A stretch of 64,000 nucleotides of DNA. Source: Desulfobulbus sp. (lineage in GTDB: Bacteria; Desulfobacterota; Desulfobulbia; Desulfobulbales; Desulfobulbaceae). A program made the translations under genes and the position numbers. Under the pieces are notes generated by a model that saw only the letters and a program-made list of their open reading frames with translations, was not told where the DNA came from and ran no database searches. Each line of letters starts with the position of its first letter. Position 1 is the first letter of the stretch. This document shows positions 54,733 through 62,946 of the stretch, piece by piece. Location: positions 1-64,000 of the forward strand of contig JAQUEZ010000003.1 of NCBI GenBank assembly GCA_028684915.1. The letters are read 5' to 3'.

Positions 54733-55811
54733 ATTTCTTCTCCTAGCGATTTTTCATAGGCGGCAATTTGTGCCAAGCTTAAGGCACGGACATCAGCACC
54801 GCGATTATACGCTAACGTCCATTCGACCAAACTCGTTAGTGCTTGCTCCAGTGACCAACGCGGTTGCCATTTCAACTGAGTCCTTGCCTTGGAACAATCA
54901 AGTTTCAGGTACGTTGCTTCATGCGGATGAGTTCCTGAACTTACACTAAACTTCGCATCACCGCCCCAGAGCGCACACAAGCTGCGGACAATCCATTCCA
55001 CTGACTTCGCATCCGACTCATCTGGCCCGAAGTTCCACCCATCGGCATACATTCCTCCGTCCTCATAAAGGTATTGCGCTAAAAGGAGGTAGCCAAACAA
55101 CGGTTCAAGCACGTGCTGCCAAGGCCTGACCGCTTGAGGATGACGAATTTCAATATCTCGGCCAGCTAATAAGGCTTTCATGCAATCCGGGACCAATCGA
55201 TCCGCGGCCCAGTCGCCCCCACCAATAACATTGCCAGCGCGTGCTGTAGCGACAGCAACATGATGCGGTTTGGAATTATCGGGGTTGAAAAAAGAGCGTC
55301 GATAGGCAGCCGTCACCAACTCTGCGCAGCCTTTGCTGCTGGAGTAGGGGTCGTACCCTCCCATAGCTTCATTTTCTCGGTACCCCCAATACCATTCCCG
55401 GTTTTCGTAGCATTTATCACTAGTGATATTGACCACCGCCTTTACAGCAGAACACTTCCTGACTGATTCCAAGAGATTAACAGTTCCCAGGACATTGACA
55501 GCGTATGTTTCTACTGGTGTGTTATACGATTCGCGAACGAGAGGTTGCGCTGCAAGGTGGAAAACTATTTCCGGGTTTGCCCTTTCCATAGCACTCGTAA
55601 GCGAATTAAGGTCGCGTACATCTGCAATAGTTGAATCGACAAGCTCATCGATCTGGGCTAAAGCATAATGGCTCGGAGTAGTTGGCGGGGCCAAGGAATA
55701 GCCACTGATCTTGGCCCCCATTGAATGAAGCCAAAGACATAACCAAGAACCTTTGAAACCGGTGTGGCCAGTGAGGAAAACTCGTTTTCCTTTCCAAAAA
55801 TTTGAATGCAT
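54729..55811 (-). CDS. rfbG: CDP-glucose 4,6-dehydratase
   Basis: A 360-residue extended SDR that converts CDP-glucose to CDP-4-keto-6-deoxyglucose. It has FLTGHTGFKGSWLCLWLHSM, VNITSDKCYENREW, the YSSSKGCAE Tyr-Lys motif, and ATARAGNVIGGGDWAADRLV, all typical of RfbG/DdhB. ATG 55811 overlaps the rfbF stop as TGATG. The step follows RfbF and precedes RfbH. Confidence 0.93.
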   Translation of the reverse strand: MHSNFWKGKRVFLTGHTGFKGSWLCLWLHSMGAKISGYSLAPPTTPSHYALAQIDELVDSTIADVRDLNSLTSAMERANPEIVFHLAAQPLVRESYNTPVETYAVNVLGTVNLLESVRKCSAVKAVVNITSDKCYENREWYWGYRENEAMGGYDPYSSSKGCAELVTAAYRRSFFNPDNSKPHHVAVATARAGNVIGGGDWAADRLVPDCMKALLAGRDIEIRHPQAVRPWQHVLEPLFGYLLLAQYLYEDGGMYADGWNFGPDESDAKSVEWIVRSLCALWGGDAKFSVSSGTHPHEATYLKLDCSKARTQLKWQPRWSLEQALTSLVEWTLAYNRGADVRALSLAQIAAYEKSLGEEI

Positions 55812-56584
55812 CACCATACCTTCCACGGAGCTTTGCCATTCGCCCATAATTCTTCAAGAAGAAGCTTATCGCGCAAGGTATCCATCGGCTGCCAAAACCC
55901 ATGATGAAAAAATGCCGAAAATTGATTGTCTTGCGCCAAACTCTCCATAGGTTCACGCTCCCAATATGTGCTGTCACCTGTGATGCGGTCTATAACTTTT
56001 GGTGAAAGCACAAAAAAACCACCGTTAATCCAATTACCGTCCCCCTGTGGTTTCTCTTTGAAGCTTAGAATGTTTTCTTGTTTAAGGGTCAATGCACCAA
56101 ATCGACCTGGAGGCTGGGTAGCTGTAAGGGTGGCCAGTTTGCCGCTGTTGCGATGAAAGTTTATCAAGGCTGAAATATCAATATCGCCAACCCCATCGCC
56201 GTACGTAAAACAGAAATTCTCTTCATGCTCCAAATACTGCACCACTCGTTTAAGGCGGCCTCCTGTCATGGTTCCCTCACCGGTGTCTACGAGCGTAACT
56301 CGCCAAGGCTCCACATTTTGCTGTTGCACTTCCATCTTATTTTGAAGCATGTCAAAGGTAACATCTGACATGTGCAAGAAATAATTAGCAAAATACTCCT
56401 TAATCACATACCCCTTATAGCCGCAGCAAATAATGAAATCGTTTACTCCATGGGCAGAGTAGATTTTCATTATGTGCCAGAGGATGGGTTTGCCTCCGAT
56501 TTCAATCATCGGTTTAGGCTTGAGATGGGTTTCTTCGGTGATTCGCGTTCCGAGGCCACCGGCAAGAATCACTGCTTTCATCAT
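55811..56584 (-). CDS. rfbF: Glucose-1-phosphate cytidylyltransferase
   Basis: A 257-residue nucleotidyltransferase: [40 protein letters not shown], and [20 protein letters not shown] with the metal Asp. It makes CDP-glucose, the entry point of the 3,6-dideoxyhexose route. It is one base coupled to rfbG and five bases after the UDP-xylose synthase gene. Confidence 0.94.
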   Translation of the reverse strand: MMKAVILAGGLGTRITEETHLKPKPMIEIGGKPILWHIMKIYSAHGVNDFIICCGYKGYVIKEYFANYFLHMSDVTFDMLQNKMEVQQQNVEPWRVTLVDTGEGTMTGGRLKRVVQYLEHEENFCFTYGDGVGDIDISALINFHRNSGKLATLTATQPPGRFGALTLKQENILSFKEKPQGDGNWINGGFFVLSPKVIDRITGDSTYWEREPMESLAQDNQFSAFFHHGFWQPMDTLRDKLLLEELWANGKAPWKVW

Positions 56585-56589
56585 GACCT

Positions 56590-57552
56590 CTAAAGGTTTT
56601 CTTTCAAAAATTTACGAAAATAATCGATCGTTTCCCTCAACCCATCACGCAAAACAACCGACGGTTCCCAGCCAATCTTCTCCTTCGCAAAACTGATATC
56701 CGGTTTTCTCTGCCTGGGATCATCACTGGGCAACGGCAAAAAGACCAATTTGGATTTAGAACCAACCATCTCAAGGATGATCTCAGCAAGTTCCTTGATG
56801 GTGAACTCACCTGGGTTACCGAGGTTCATGGGGCCGGTTACGTCATCGCCGGTGTTCATCAGACGTATAAAACCTTCGATCAAATCGTCGCAGTAACAGA
56901 ACGAACGGGTTTGGCTGCCATCACCATAGATGGTGATATCTTCTCCCCGTAGTGCCTGAACAATAAAGTTGGAAACCACCCGCCCATCGTTGACATGCAT
57001 GTATGGGCCGTAGGTATTGAAGATGCGAGCAACCTTGATGCGCAGGTTGTGCTGGCGGTGGTAATCGAAACAGAGGGTTTCAGCGCAACGCTTTCCTTCG
57101 TCGTAGCAGGAACGGGTGCCGGTGGGATTGACATTGCCCCAGTAGCTTTCCGGTTGTGGGTGAATATCGGGATCGCCATAGACTTCACTGGTTGATGCTT
57201 GCAGAATTTTGGCTTTAATCCGTTTGGCCAGGCCGAGCATGTTGATGGCGCCATGGACGCTGACTTTGGTGGTCGCCACAGGGTCGAACTGGTAATGGAT
57301 TGGCGCTGCCGGGCAAGCTAGGTTGTAGATTTCATCCACCTCGACATACAACGGAAAGGTGACATCGTGGCGCATCATCTCAAACAGAGGGTTGTCGAGC
57401 AGGTGGGCTATATTGCGTTTGCTGCCGGTGTAAAAATTATCCACACACAGCACATCATGTCCTTCCTTCAGCAAACGCTCACACAAATGAGTGCCAAGGA
57501 AGCCGGCACCGCCGGTGACCAAGATTCTTTTTACAGTGTCGTAATGACGCAT
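56590..57552 (-). CDS. uxs: UDP-glucuronate decarboxylase (UDP-xylose synthase)
   Basis: A 320-residue SDR that turns UDP-glucuronate into UDP-xylose. It has [60 protein letters not shown] and [13 protein letters not shown] with the Tyr-Lys pair; all are hallmarks of Uxs. ATG 57552 was preferred over 57573. Its usual partner, UDP-glucose dehydrogenase, survives only as a C-terminal scrap immediately upstream, so UDP-glucuronate must come from another gene copy. Confidence 0.93.
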   Translation of the reverse strand: MRHYDTVKRILVTGGAGFLGTHLCERLLKEGHDVLCVDNFYTGSKRNIAHLLDNPLFEMMRHDVTFPLYVEVDEIYNLACPAAPIHYQFDPVATTKVSVHGAINMLGLAKRIKAKILQASTSEVYGDPDIHPQPESYWGNVNPTGTRSCYDEGKRCAETLCFDYHRQHNLRIKVARIFNTYGPYMHVNDGRVVSNFIVQALRGEDITIYGDGSQTRSFCYCDDLIEGFIRLMNTGDDVTGPMNLGNPGEFTIKELAEIILEMVGSKSKLVFLPLPSDDPRQRKPDISFAKEKIGWEPSVVLRDGLRETIDYFRKFLKENL

Positions 57553-57569
57553 TGTTTTCTCCTTTTTGC

Positions 57570-57781
57570 TCAAAGTGAAAAGCCAGTAGGACGGCCAATA
57601 GTAAAATATTCGAATACCGCTTCGGTAATTTCTGCGGGGTCATGCTGATTGCGGCCATCAAAGATGACCAAATGGGCCATGAGTCGTTTCATGGCAACAA
57701 GAACAGGGCTGCGGAAGGGTTTCCACTCGGTAACAAAAGCATACCTTCATCTCCTTCAAGGGCTTTGTACTGGTTGTTTGC
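57570..57781 (-). pseudogene. ugd: UDP-glucose 6-dehydrogenase C-terminal scrap
   Basis: The minus strand reads ANNQYKALEGDEG, then after a one-base shift [40 protein letters not shown] and YFTIGRP. This is the last 65 residues of Ugd (the VTEW and VIFDGRN blocks are diagnostic). The rest of the gene is gone. It lies between fcl and uxs, where an intact ugd would supply substrate for Uxs. Confidence 0.85.
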
Positions 57782-57854
57782 CCATAAGCAGATGATCAGA
57801 TAATTCTTGGGTATCTATCTTATTGCTTCTGACGAGATCCTTTGTCGGGCTTCC

Positions 57855-58862
57855 CTACACCGATCTTCCATTGGCCAGCATCCAGGCATAGGTTGTCCGT
57901 ATGCCTTGTTCCAGACCGATCTGCGCTGTCCACCCCAATGCTTTCAATCGAGACACATCCAGCAGCTTGATGGGGGTGCCTTCCGGCTTGGAGGAGTCGA
58001 AAACCAACCGCCCCTCGTATTTCACAATTCGGGCCACTGTTTCCGCCAGTTCGCGTATAGTCAGATCTTCGCCTGTGCCGACATTGACAAAGCACGGTTT
58101 GGGGTAGGACAGCAATTCCTGTTGCAGAACAGCGTCAGGCAAACCCATGACAAAGAGGCAGGCCGCGGCCATGTCGTCGACGTGGAGAAATTCGCGGCGG
58201 GCCTGGCCGGTGCCCCAAACCGCCACCTCCGGCGCTCCGTGCACCTTGGCCTCATGAAAGCGGCGCAGCAGGGCAGGCAGCACGTGCGAATTCTCGGAAT
58301 AAAAATCGTCGCCCGGCCCGTAGAGATTGGTGGGCATGACCGCTATAAAGCGGGTGCCGTATTGGCGGTTATAGGCTTCGCACATCTTGATGCCGGCGAT
58401 CTTGGCAATGGCGTAGGGCTCGTTGGTGGGTTCCAGTCCGCCGGTGAGCAGATACTCCTCCTTCATCGGCTGCGGCGCAAACTTGGGATAAATGCAGGAA
58501 CTGCCGAGGAAGAGCAGGTTGCGGATCCCGGCTTTGCAGGCCTCGCTGATGACGTTGGTCTGGATCTGCAAGTTGGTGGTGATGAAGTCGGCCGGGTAGG
58601 TGTTGTTGGCATGAATGCCGCCCACCATGGCGGCTGCCAGCACCACAGAGTCAATGGATTCTTCGCGGAAGAATTCCCACACGGACCAATGTTCGGTCAG
58701 GTCCAGTTCCTTGTGGGTGCGGGTGATGATGTTGGTAAATCCCTCGGCCTGCAGTCTCCGCACGATCGCCGAGCCCACCATGCCCCGATGCCCGGCAACG
58801 AAGATGCGGGTCTGGGGATTCAGCATTGAGGGGGCAGGGGAGATGGAGGTCATATCACTCAT
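57855..58862 (-). CDS. fcl: GDP-L-fucose synthase
   Basis: A 335-residue SDR (epimerase/reductase) that makes GDP-L-fucose from GDP-4-keto-6-deoxymannose: [65 protein letters not shown] with Tyr-Lys, and [15 protein letters not shown] 58862 overlaps the gmd stop by eight bases; later ATGs at 58853 and 58826 are possible. With gmd it makes one activated sugar of the polymer. Confidence 0.94.
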   Translation of the reverse strand: MSDMTSISPAPSMLNPQTRIFVAGHRGMVGSAIVRRLQAEGFTNIITRTHKELDLTEHWSVWEFFREESIDSVVLAAAMVGGIHANNTYPADFITTNLQIQTNVISEACKAGIRNLLFLGSSCIYPKFAPQPMKEEYLLTGGLEPTNEPYAIAKIAGIKMCEAYNRQYGTRFIAVMPTNLYGPGDDFYSENSHVLPALLRRFHEAKVHGAPEVAVWGTGQARREFLHVDDMAAACLFVMGLPDAVLQQELLSYPKPCFVNVGTGEDLTIRELAETVARIVKYEGRLVFDSSKPEGTPIKLLDVSRLKALGWTAQIGLEQGIRTTYAWMLANGRSV

Positions 58863-59991
58863 GATGATCAAATGTTTTGAAGCCACGGGCGCGGCACAGA
58901 TAATCGCGCCGGGCTTCGGCCAGGTCGGCCAGCACCATTTCCCGCACCAGCTCGATCAGGGTGACCTGCGGCTCCCAGCCGAGTTCCTCCTTGGCTTTGG
59001 CCGGGTTGCCCAACAGAGTTTCCACCTCGGTGGGCCGGTAATAACGGGGATCTATGCGGACGATCACCTGTCCTGGAACGCATTGCAGCCCGGCCAGACC
59101 TAACTGGGTGGCGCGGGCGGAGGAGACGGACAGCACTGTTCCGGTTTCCTCGGTGCCGCTGCCCTGCCACAACAGCTGGATACCCAGTTCGGAGGCGGCC
59201 ATGGTGACAAAATCGCGCACCGTATAGTGCACCCCGGTGGCGATGACGTAATCCTGCGGCTTGTCCTGCTGCAGCATCAGCCACTGCATGGTCACATAAT
59301 CCTTGGCATGCCCCCAGTCGCGTCTGGCATCGAGATTGCCCAGGTAAAGGCAGTCCTGCAGGCCAAGACCGATGCGGGCCAGAGCCCGGGTGATCTTGCG
59401 GGTGACGAAGGTTTCGCCGCGAATGGGGGATTCATGGTTGAACAGAATCCCGTTGCAGGCATAGATGCCGTAGGCCTCGCGGTAGTTGACCACGATCCAG
59501 TAGGCGTAGAGCTTGGCCACCGCATAGGGAGAACGCGGATAGAAGGGCGTGGTTTCGGTTTGGGGTGTTTCCTGGACCTTGCCGTACAGCTCCGAGGTGG
59601 ATGCCTGGTAAAAGCGGGTTGTGCCGGTGAGGCCAAGGATGCGGATGGCTTCGAGCAGGCGCAGGGTGCCGAGGGCATCGGAATTGGCGGTGTACTCGGG
59701 CTCCTCGAAGCTGACCGCCACATGCGACTGCGCCGCCAGGTTGTAGACTTCGTCCGGCTGCACCTTCTGCATGATGTGGATGAGGCTGGTGCTGTCGGTC
59801 AGATCGCCGTGGTGGAGAATGAAGCGGCGGTCCTGCTCGTGCGGGTCCTGGTAGAGGTGGTCGATCCGGTCGGTGTTGAGCAGGGAGGATCGGCGCTTGA
59901 TGCCGTGCACCTCGTAGCCCTTGGCGAGCAGCAGCTCGGCGAGGTAGGCGCCGTCCTGGCCGGTTATGCCGGTGATCAGAGCCTTCTTCAT
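58855..59991 (-). CDS. gmd: GDP-mannose 4,6-dehydratase
   Basis: A 378-residue [63 protein letters not shown], and [20 protein letters not shown] with Tyr-Lys. It is GC-richer than the genes beyond 54 kb, so it probably belongs to the native part of the locus. Long open frames on both other strands are shadows caused by its GC-rich third positions. About 140 bases separate it from the WecB-like gene. Confidence 0.94.
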   Translation of the reverse strand: MKKALITGITGQDGAYLAELLLAKGYEVHGIKRRSSLLNTDRIDHLYQDPHEQDRRFILHHGDLTDSTSLIHIMQKVQPDEVYNLAAQSHVAVSFEEPEYTANSDALGTLRLLEAIRILGLTGTTRFYQASTSELYGKVQETPQTETTPFYPRSPYAVAKLYAYWIVVNYREAYGIYACNGILFNHESPIRGETFVTRKITRALARIGLGLQDCLYLGNLDARRDWGHAKDYVTMQWLMLQQDKPQDYVIATGVHYTVRDFVTMAASELGIQLLWQGSGTEETGTVLSVSSARATQLGLAGLQCVPGQVIVRIDPRYYRPTEVETLLGNPAKAKEELGWEPQVTLIELVREMVLADLAEARRDYLCRARGFKTFDHHE

Positions 59992-60130
59992 CGCATCGCC
60001 CCGGTAAAGCTGGCAAACACCGGCTTGATCGCGGGTTCGGCACAGAGGTGGGTGTCAACTTGGTCCGGTTGCCGGCTCACGCCTGCCAACCTTTCCGCGA
60101 CCCGACCTGGGAGGGATTGCGTGCCGGATA

Positions 60131-61324
60131 TCATGCCCAGGCCCATCGCATGGCGGTCGGCAGCATGGCCACAATACGGCTGGCCGCCTGACCATCTCCG
60201 TAAGGGTTAAATAATTTTGATCCCCGCTGAAACGGGTTCTTGTTTCTGATGATTGCCAGGGCTTCACGGCTGATGACTATTGGATTGGTGCCGACCAGTT
60301 TCACTGTACCGGCCCTGACAGCTTCCGAACGTTCGGTGGTGTTGCGCGTAACGAGCACCTGTTTGCCCAGCGACGGCGCTTCCTCCTCGACCTGGCAGGA
60401 ATTGGTGATGACGATGCGGCAGCGGTTCATCAGGTAGACCTGGGGCAGGTAGTCCAGCGGTTTGATCAGGTGAACCGATTTCGAACTGTTCAGGATCGTT
60501 TTGACCGGTTCCAGGATTTTAGGGTTGTCAGGCAAGGGATAGACAATCTCCATTTTTGGCTCCTGGTCGGTCATCATTTTCAACGCCCAGCATATCTGCT
60601 CCATGCCGGTGCTGAAATTTTTGCGGTGATGATCAATCACCAGCACCAGATATTTATTTGGCCGCAGATATTGGAATTTACATGCCACCCGTTTTAAAAG
60701 CTTTGGATTCGTCCGTAGCATCTGGGCGATCTCAAGGAGCGCATCGATAACGGTATTGCCGGTCACGAAAATGGCCTTTTCATCAACGCCTTCGCCCTGT
60801 AAGAGCTGTTTCTCCTCTTGGGTGGTCACAAAATGACAGGCGGCGACGATATTGATCAATCGGCAGTTGAGTACCGGTTCATCGGGAGAGGCTATAGCTT
60901 CGGCACGGAATCCGGCCAGGTGACCGATCGGTATGTTGTGGTTATGGGCGGCCATGGCAGCTGCCATGGTAAGGCTCGATTCGCAGCGAACGAGAACCAT
61001 GTCCGGCTGGCAATCTGCAAGTACCTCATTAAAGGATTGAAAAACCATGCTGCTGGTCTCGGTCACCGTATGGCCGGACTGAGTGATGTCGAGATCATAG
61101 TCCGGAATGATCGCAAACAGCGACAGTCTCTGATCAAGCGACCTCCGGTGTAGAGAAAGAACGCAGACGATGCACTTGAAATGGCCTCGGCGGCGGGTCA
61201 TGGATTGGATGACCGGCGCCATCTTCAGCGCCTCAGATCTGGTGCCAAAAACACACAGGATCTTTTTTCTCCACAGCCAGGCTGGGATAGATGAATGCTT
61301 GTGGGTGAGAGTCATAGGATACAT
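60131..61324 (-). CDS. WecB-like protein with degenerate active site
   Basis: A 397-residue protein colinear with UDP-GlcNAc 2-epimerase (GT-B fold). It begins KKILCVFGTRSEALKMAPVI, where the family has FGTRPEAIK. The family motifs are changed one by one. TGQH becomes SLHRR, VLVHGDTTT becomes VLVRCESSL, GHVEAGLRT becomes GHLAGFRAEA, the HRREN block becomes DHHRKN, and TDSGGxQEEAP becomes TNSCQVEEEAP. Yet no stop or frameshift occurs and other regions (FVTGNTVIDALL, EEEAPSLGKQVLV) are well kept. It is probably not a working epimerase; it may bind a nucleotide sugar or have another activity. ATG 61324 was chosen; the open frame begins at TTG 61432. Confidence 0.75.
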   Translation of the reverse strand: MYPMTLTHKHSSIPAWLWRKKILCVFGTRSEALKMAPVIQSMTRRRGHFKCIVCVLSLHRRSLDQRLSLFAIIPDYDLDITQSGHTVTETSSMVFQSFNEVLADCQPDMVLVRCESSLTMAAAMAAHNHNIPIGHLAGFRAEAIASPDEPVLNCRLINIVAACHFVTTQEEKQLLQGEGVDEKAIFVTGNTVIDALLEIAQMLRTNPKLLKRVACKFQYLRPNKYLVLVIDHHRKNFSTGMEQICWALKMMTDQEPKMEIVYPLPDNPKILEPVKTILNSSKSVHLIKPLDYLPQVYLMNRCRIVITNSCQVEEEAPSLGKQVLVTRNTTERSEAVRAGTVKLVGTNPIVISREALAIIRNKNPFQRGSKLFNPYGDGQAASRIVAMLPTAMRWAWA

Positions 61325-61466
61325 GGGTAAGCTGGCAGAGGTGTGAGCAGCATTCCCTTTGCACAATGAATGGCTGTAATTCTGACTCGGCAGGGAGAAA
61401 ACTCTCGGGCGAAACCGTATGATTGCAGGCAAAAACAGTGCAAGCCTTTCATTTGTACCGTTGGCA

Positions 61467-62147
61467 TCATAGTTTTTTCTTCAGTTCATTATCAAAAAGG
61501 ATGAGTGACGGCGTATCCTCAACGAGGATTTCATGTATCCAGGCTTGCACAGGTTCTGTTTGTGCTGCTGAAGCAAGTTCTTTCGGGGAAATGCGGCTGC
61601 CGATAATGACTTGTCTGGTGAGTAACTCCTTCAGTTCAGGTGTCCAGTTGCGATAATGGGGGATGGCCAGTTGAAGGCGCCAGAACAGCAAATTTCTATC
61701 GGCCGGAGCGAGATAGACTGACATCTGGAGAGCGGAAAAGATATCTGCCGGTGCTGACTGCCGTAGTGATCGGATCAGCGCTAGTCGTGCCCAGGCTCGC
61801 GGTTCGGCGGGATCGCGCATGAGGGCCGTCTTAATCGACCGCTCTGCTGCCAGAAATATTTCCGCTCGGCGGCCTAGGGGCAATCTTCCATTTTGGATAA
61901 GCTGCTCCCCAATAATTCCAGGTAGGTGTAAATGAGAGCCTGGGAGAAAAGCATTGGCCAGGTTGTAGCCTTCTTCCCAGATGATCATCAGAGATGCGGT
62001 AGAGATCAGTTTTTTCTGGTTTAAAGAGCGCTCCAGTTGCATCCCTGGCCAGCTTCTCCAGGCAGTGTTAAGCCAAAGCAGGGAAACCGCCCAAAAGCAC
62101 AGCGACACTCCGGTGAGGAGACCAAGTTGCAGCCAGCGACCCTTCAT
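61467..62147 (-). CDS. Membrane-anchored helical (TPR-like) protein
   Basis: A 226-residue protein with one N-terminal membrane helix (WLQLGLLTGVSLCFWAVSLL) and a periplasmic helical domain of TPR-like pairs (IFLAAERSIKTALMRDPAEP, RAWARLALIRSLRQSAPADI). Proteins like this accompany exopolysaccharide export genes and probably serve as assembly factors. It overlaps the phosphatase gene by four bases (ATGA). No family name is certain. Confidence 0.65.
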   Translation of the reverse strand: MKGRWLQLGLLTGVSLCFWAVSLLWLNTAWRSWPGMQLERSLNQKKLISTASLMIIWEEGYNLANAFLPGSHLHLPGIIGEQLIQNGRLPLGRRAEIFLAAERSIKTALMRDPAEPRAWARLALIRSLRQSAPADIFSALQMSVYLAPADRNLLFWRLQLAIPHYRNWTPELKELLTRQVIIGSRISPKELASAAQTEPVQAWIHEILVEDTPSLILFDNELKKKL

Positions 62148-62917
62148 ACGTCCACTCCTGTGCCGAGAAAACGGATGCGATCCGCTTCAAGAACAGCACA
62201 GGTCAGCGTACCAGTTGCATATGCCCCGGTATCGATACCGATCCTCTGCTGACGGATGACGGGTTGCTGTTCAATGGTGTGACCATGCACCACCGTGATA
62301 TCAAGGCCATGATCCTCTCTAAGAAACTCTTCACGTATCCACAGCAGGTCGTCGGGCCTCTGCATTTCAATCGCCCGTTTTGGCCTCAGGCCGGCATGGA
62401 CGAAGAAATAACTGCCCAGGCGGATCTGCAGGGGCAAGTCCCGAAAAAAATGCAGATGCTCAGCGGGCATTTTGAGCAGCAGTTCCTCCCGTAAATCAAT
62501 GGCCCGCTGTTCAGAGATATGGGGGTGCCCAGGATGCACTCCGTAACTCATCATCGTCCACAGACCGCCAAAATCGAGCCACATGGGCAGAATGGACGGA
62601 TCATCAAGAAACGACAGCAACAGTTGTTCATGATTGCCCCGCAGACAGATGCTTTCAAAGTTTTCATCCAGGCCGTTAAGAACGGCATCAATGGAATCAC
62701 GAACAAAAGGTCCTCGATCGATATAATCCCCAAGGTACACCACCATATTGCGTGTATCCCTGGCCGCGGCCGCATCACGGCGAATCATGGCCTGCATGCG
62801 CTTAAGCAGGTCAGCCCGACCGTGAATGTCGCCGATAGCATAAACCCGCATCCCTTTGGGTAACCACGGAGGCTGAGGGGAGGGGGATCTGGGTTTGTTC
62901 AAGCTGATGCCAAACAT
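62144..62917 (-). CDS. PPP-type metallophosphatase (PrpA/ApaH-like)
   Basis: A 257-residue calcineurin-like phosphatase with all metal motifs: GDIHGRADLL, VYLGDYIDRGP, CLRGNHEQLLL, FFVHAGLRP and VVHGHT. It resembles bacterial serine/threonine protein phosphatase 1 and diadenosine tetraphosphatase. Placed between the tyrosine kinase gene and its assembly partners, it may dephosphorylate the kinase or another export protein. Wzb-type phosphatases normally do this, and none is seen here. Confidence 0.85.
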   Translation of the reverse strand: MFGISLNKPRSPSPQPPWLPKGMRVYAIGDIHGRADLLKRMQAMIRRDAAAARDTRNMVVYLGDYIDRGPFVRDSIDAVLNGLDENFESICLRGNHEQLLLSFLDDPSILPMWLDFGGLWTMMSYGVHPGHPHISEQRAIDLREELLLKMPAEHLHFFRDLPLQIRLGSYFFVHAGLRPKRAIEMQRPDDLLWIREEFLREDHGLDITVVHGHTIEQQPVIRQQRIGIDTGAYATGTLTCAVLEADRIRFLGTGVDV

Positions 62918-62946
62918 GGGTTCCGTAGAGCCAATCTGCGTGCGGT

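Noticed and set aside
57807..58829. A 340-codon open frame on the plus strand opposite fcl
   Set aside because: It is antisense to a clear GDP-fucose synthase with all motifs; it is open only because of the GC-rich third positions of that gene.
59227..60210. A 327-codon plus-strand frame and a 208-codon minus-strand frame over gmd
   Set aside because: Both are shadows of gmd with no protein-like motifs.
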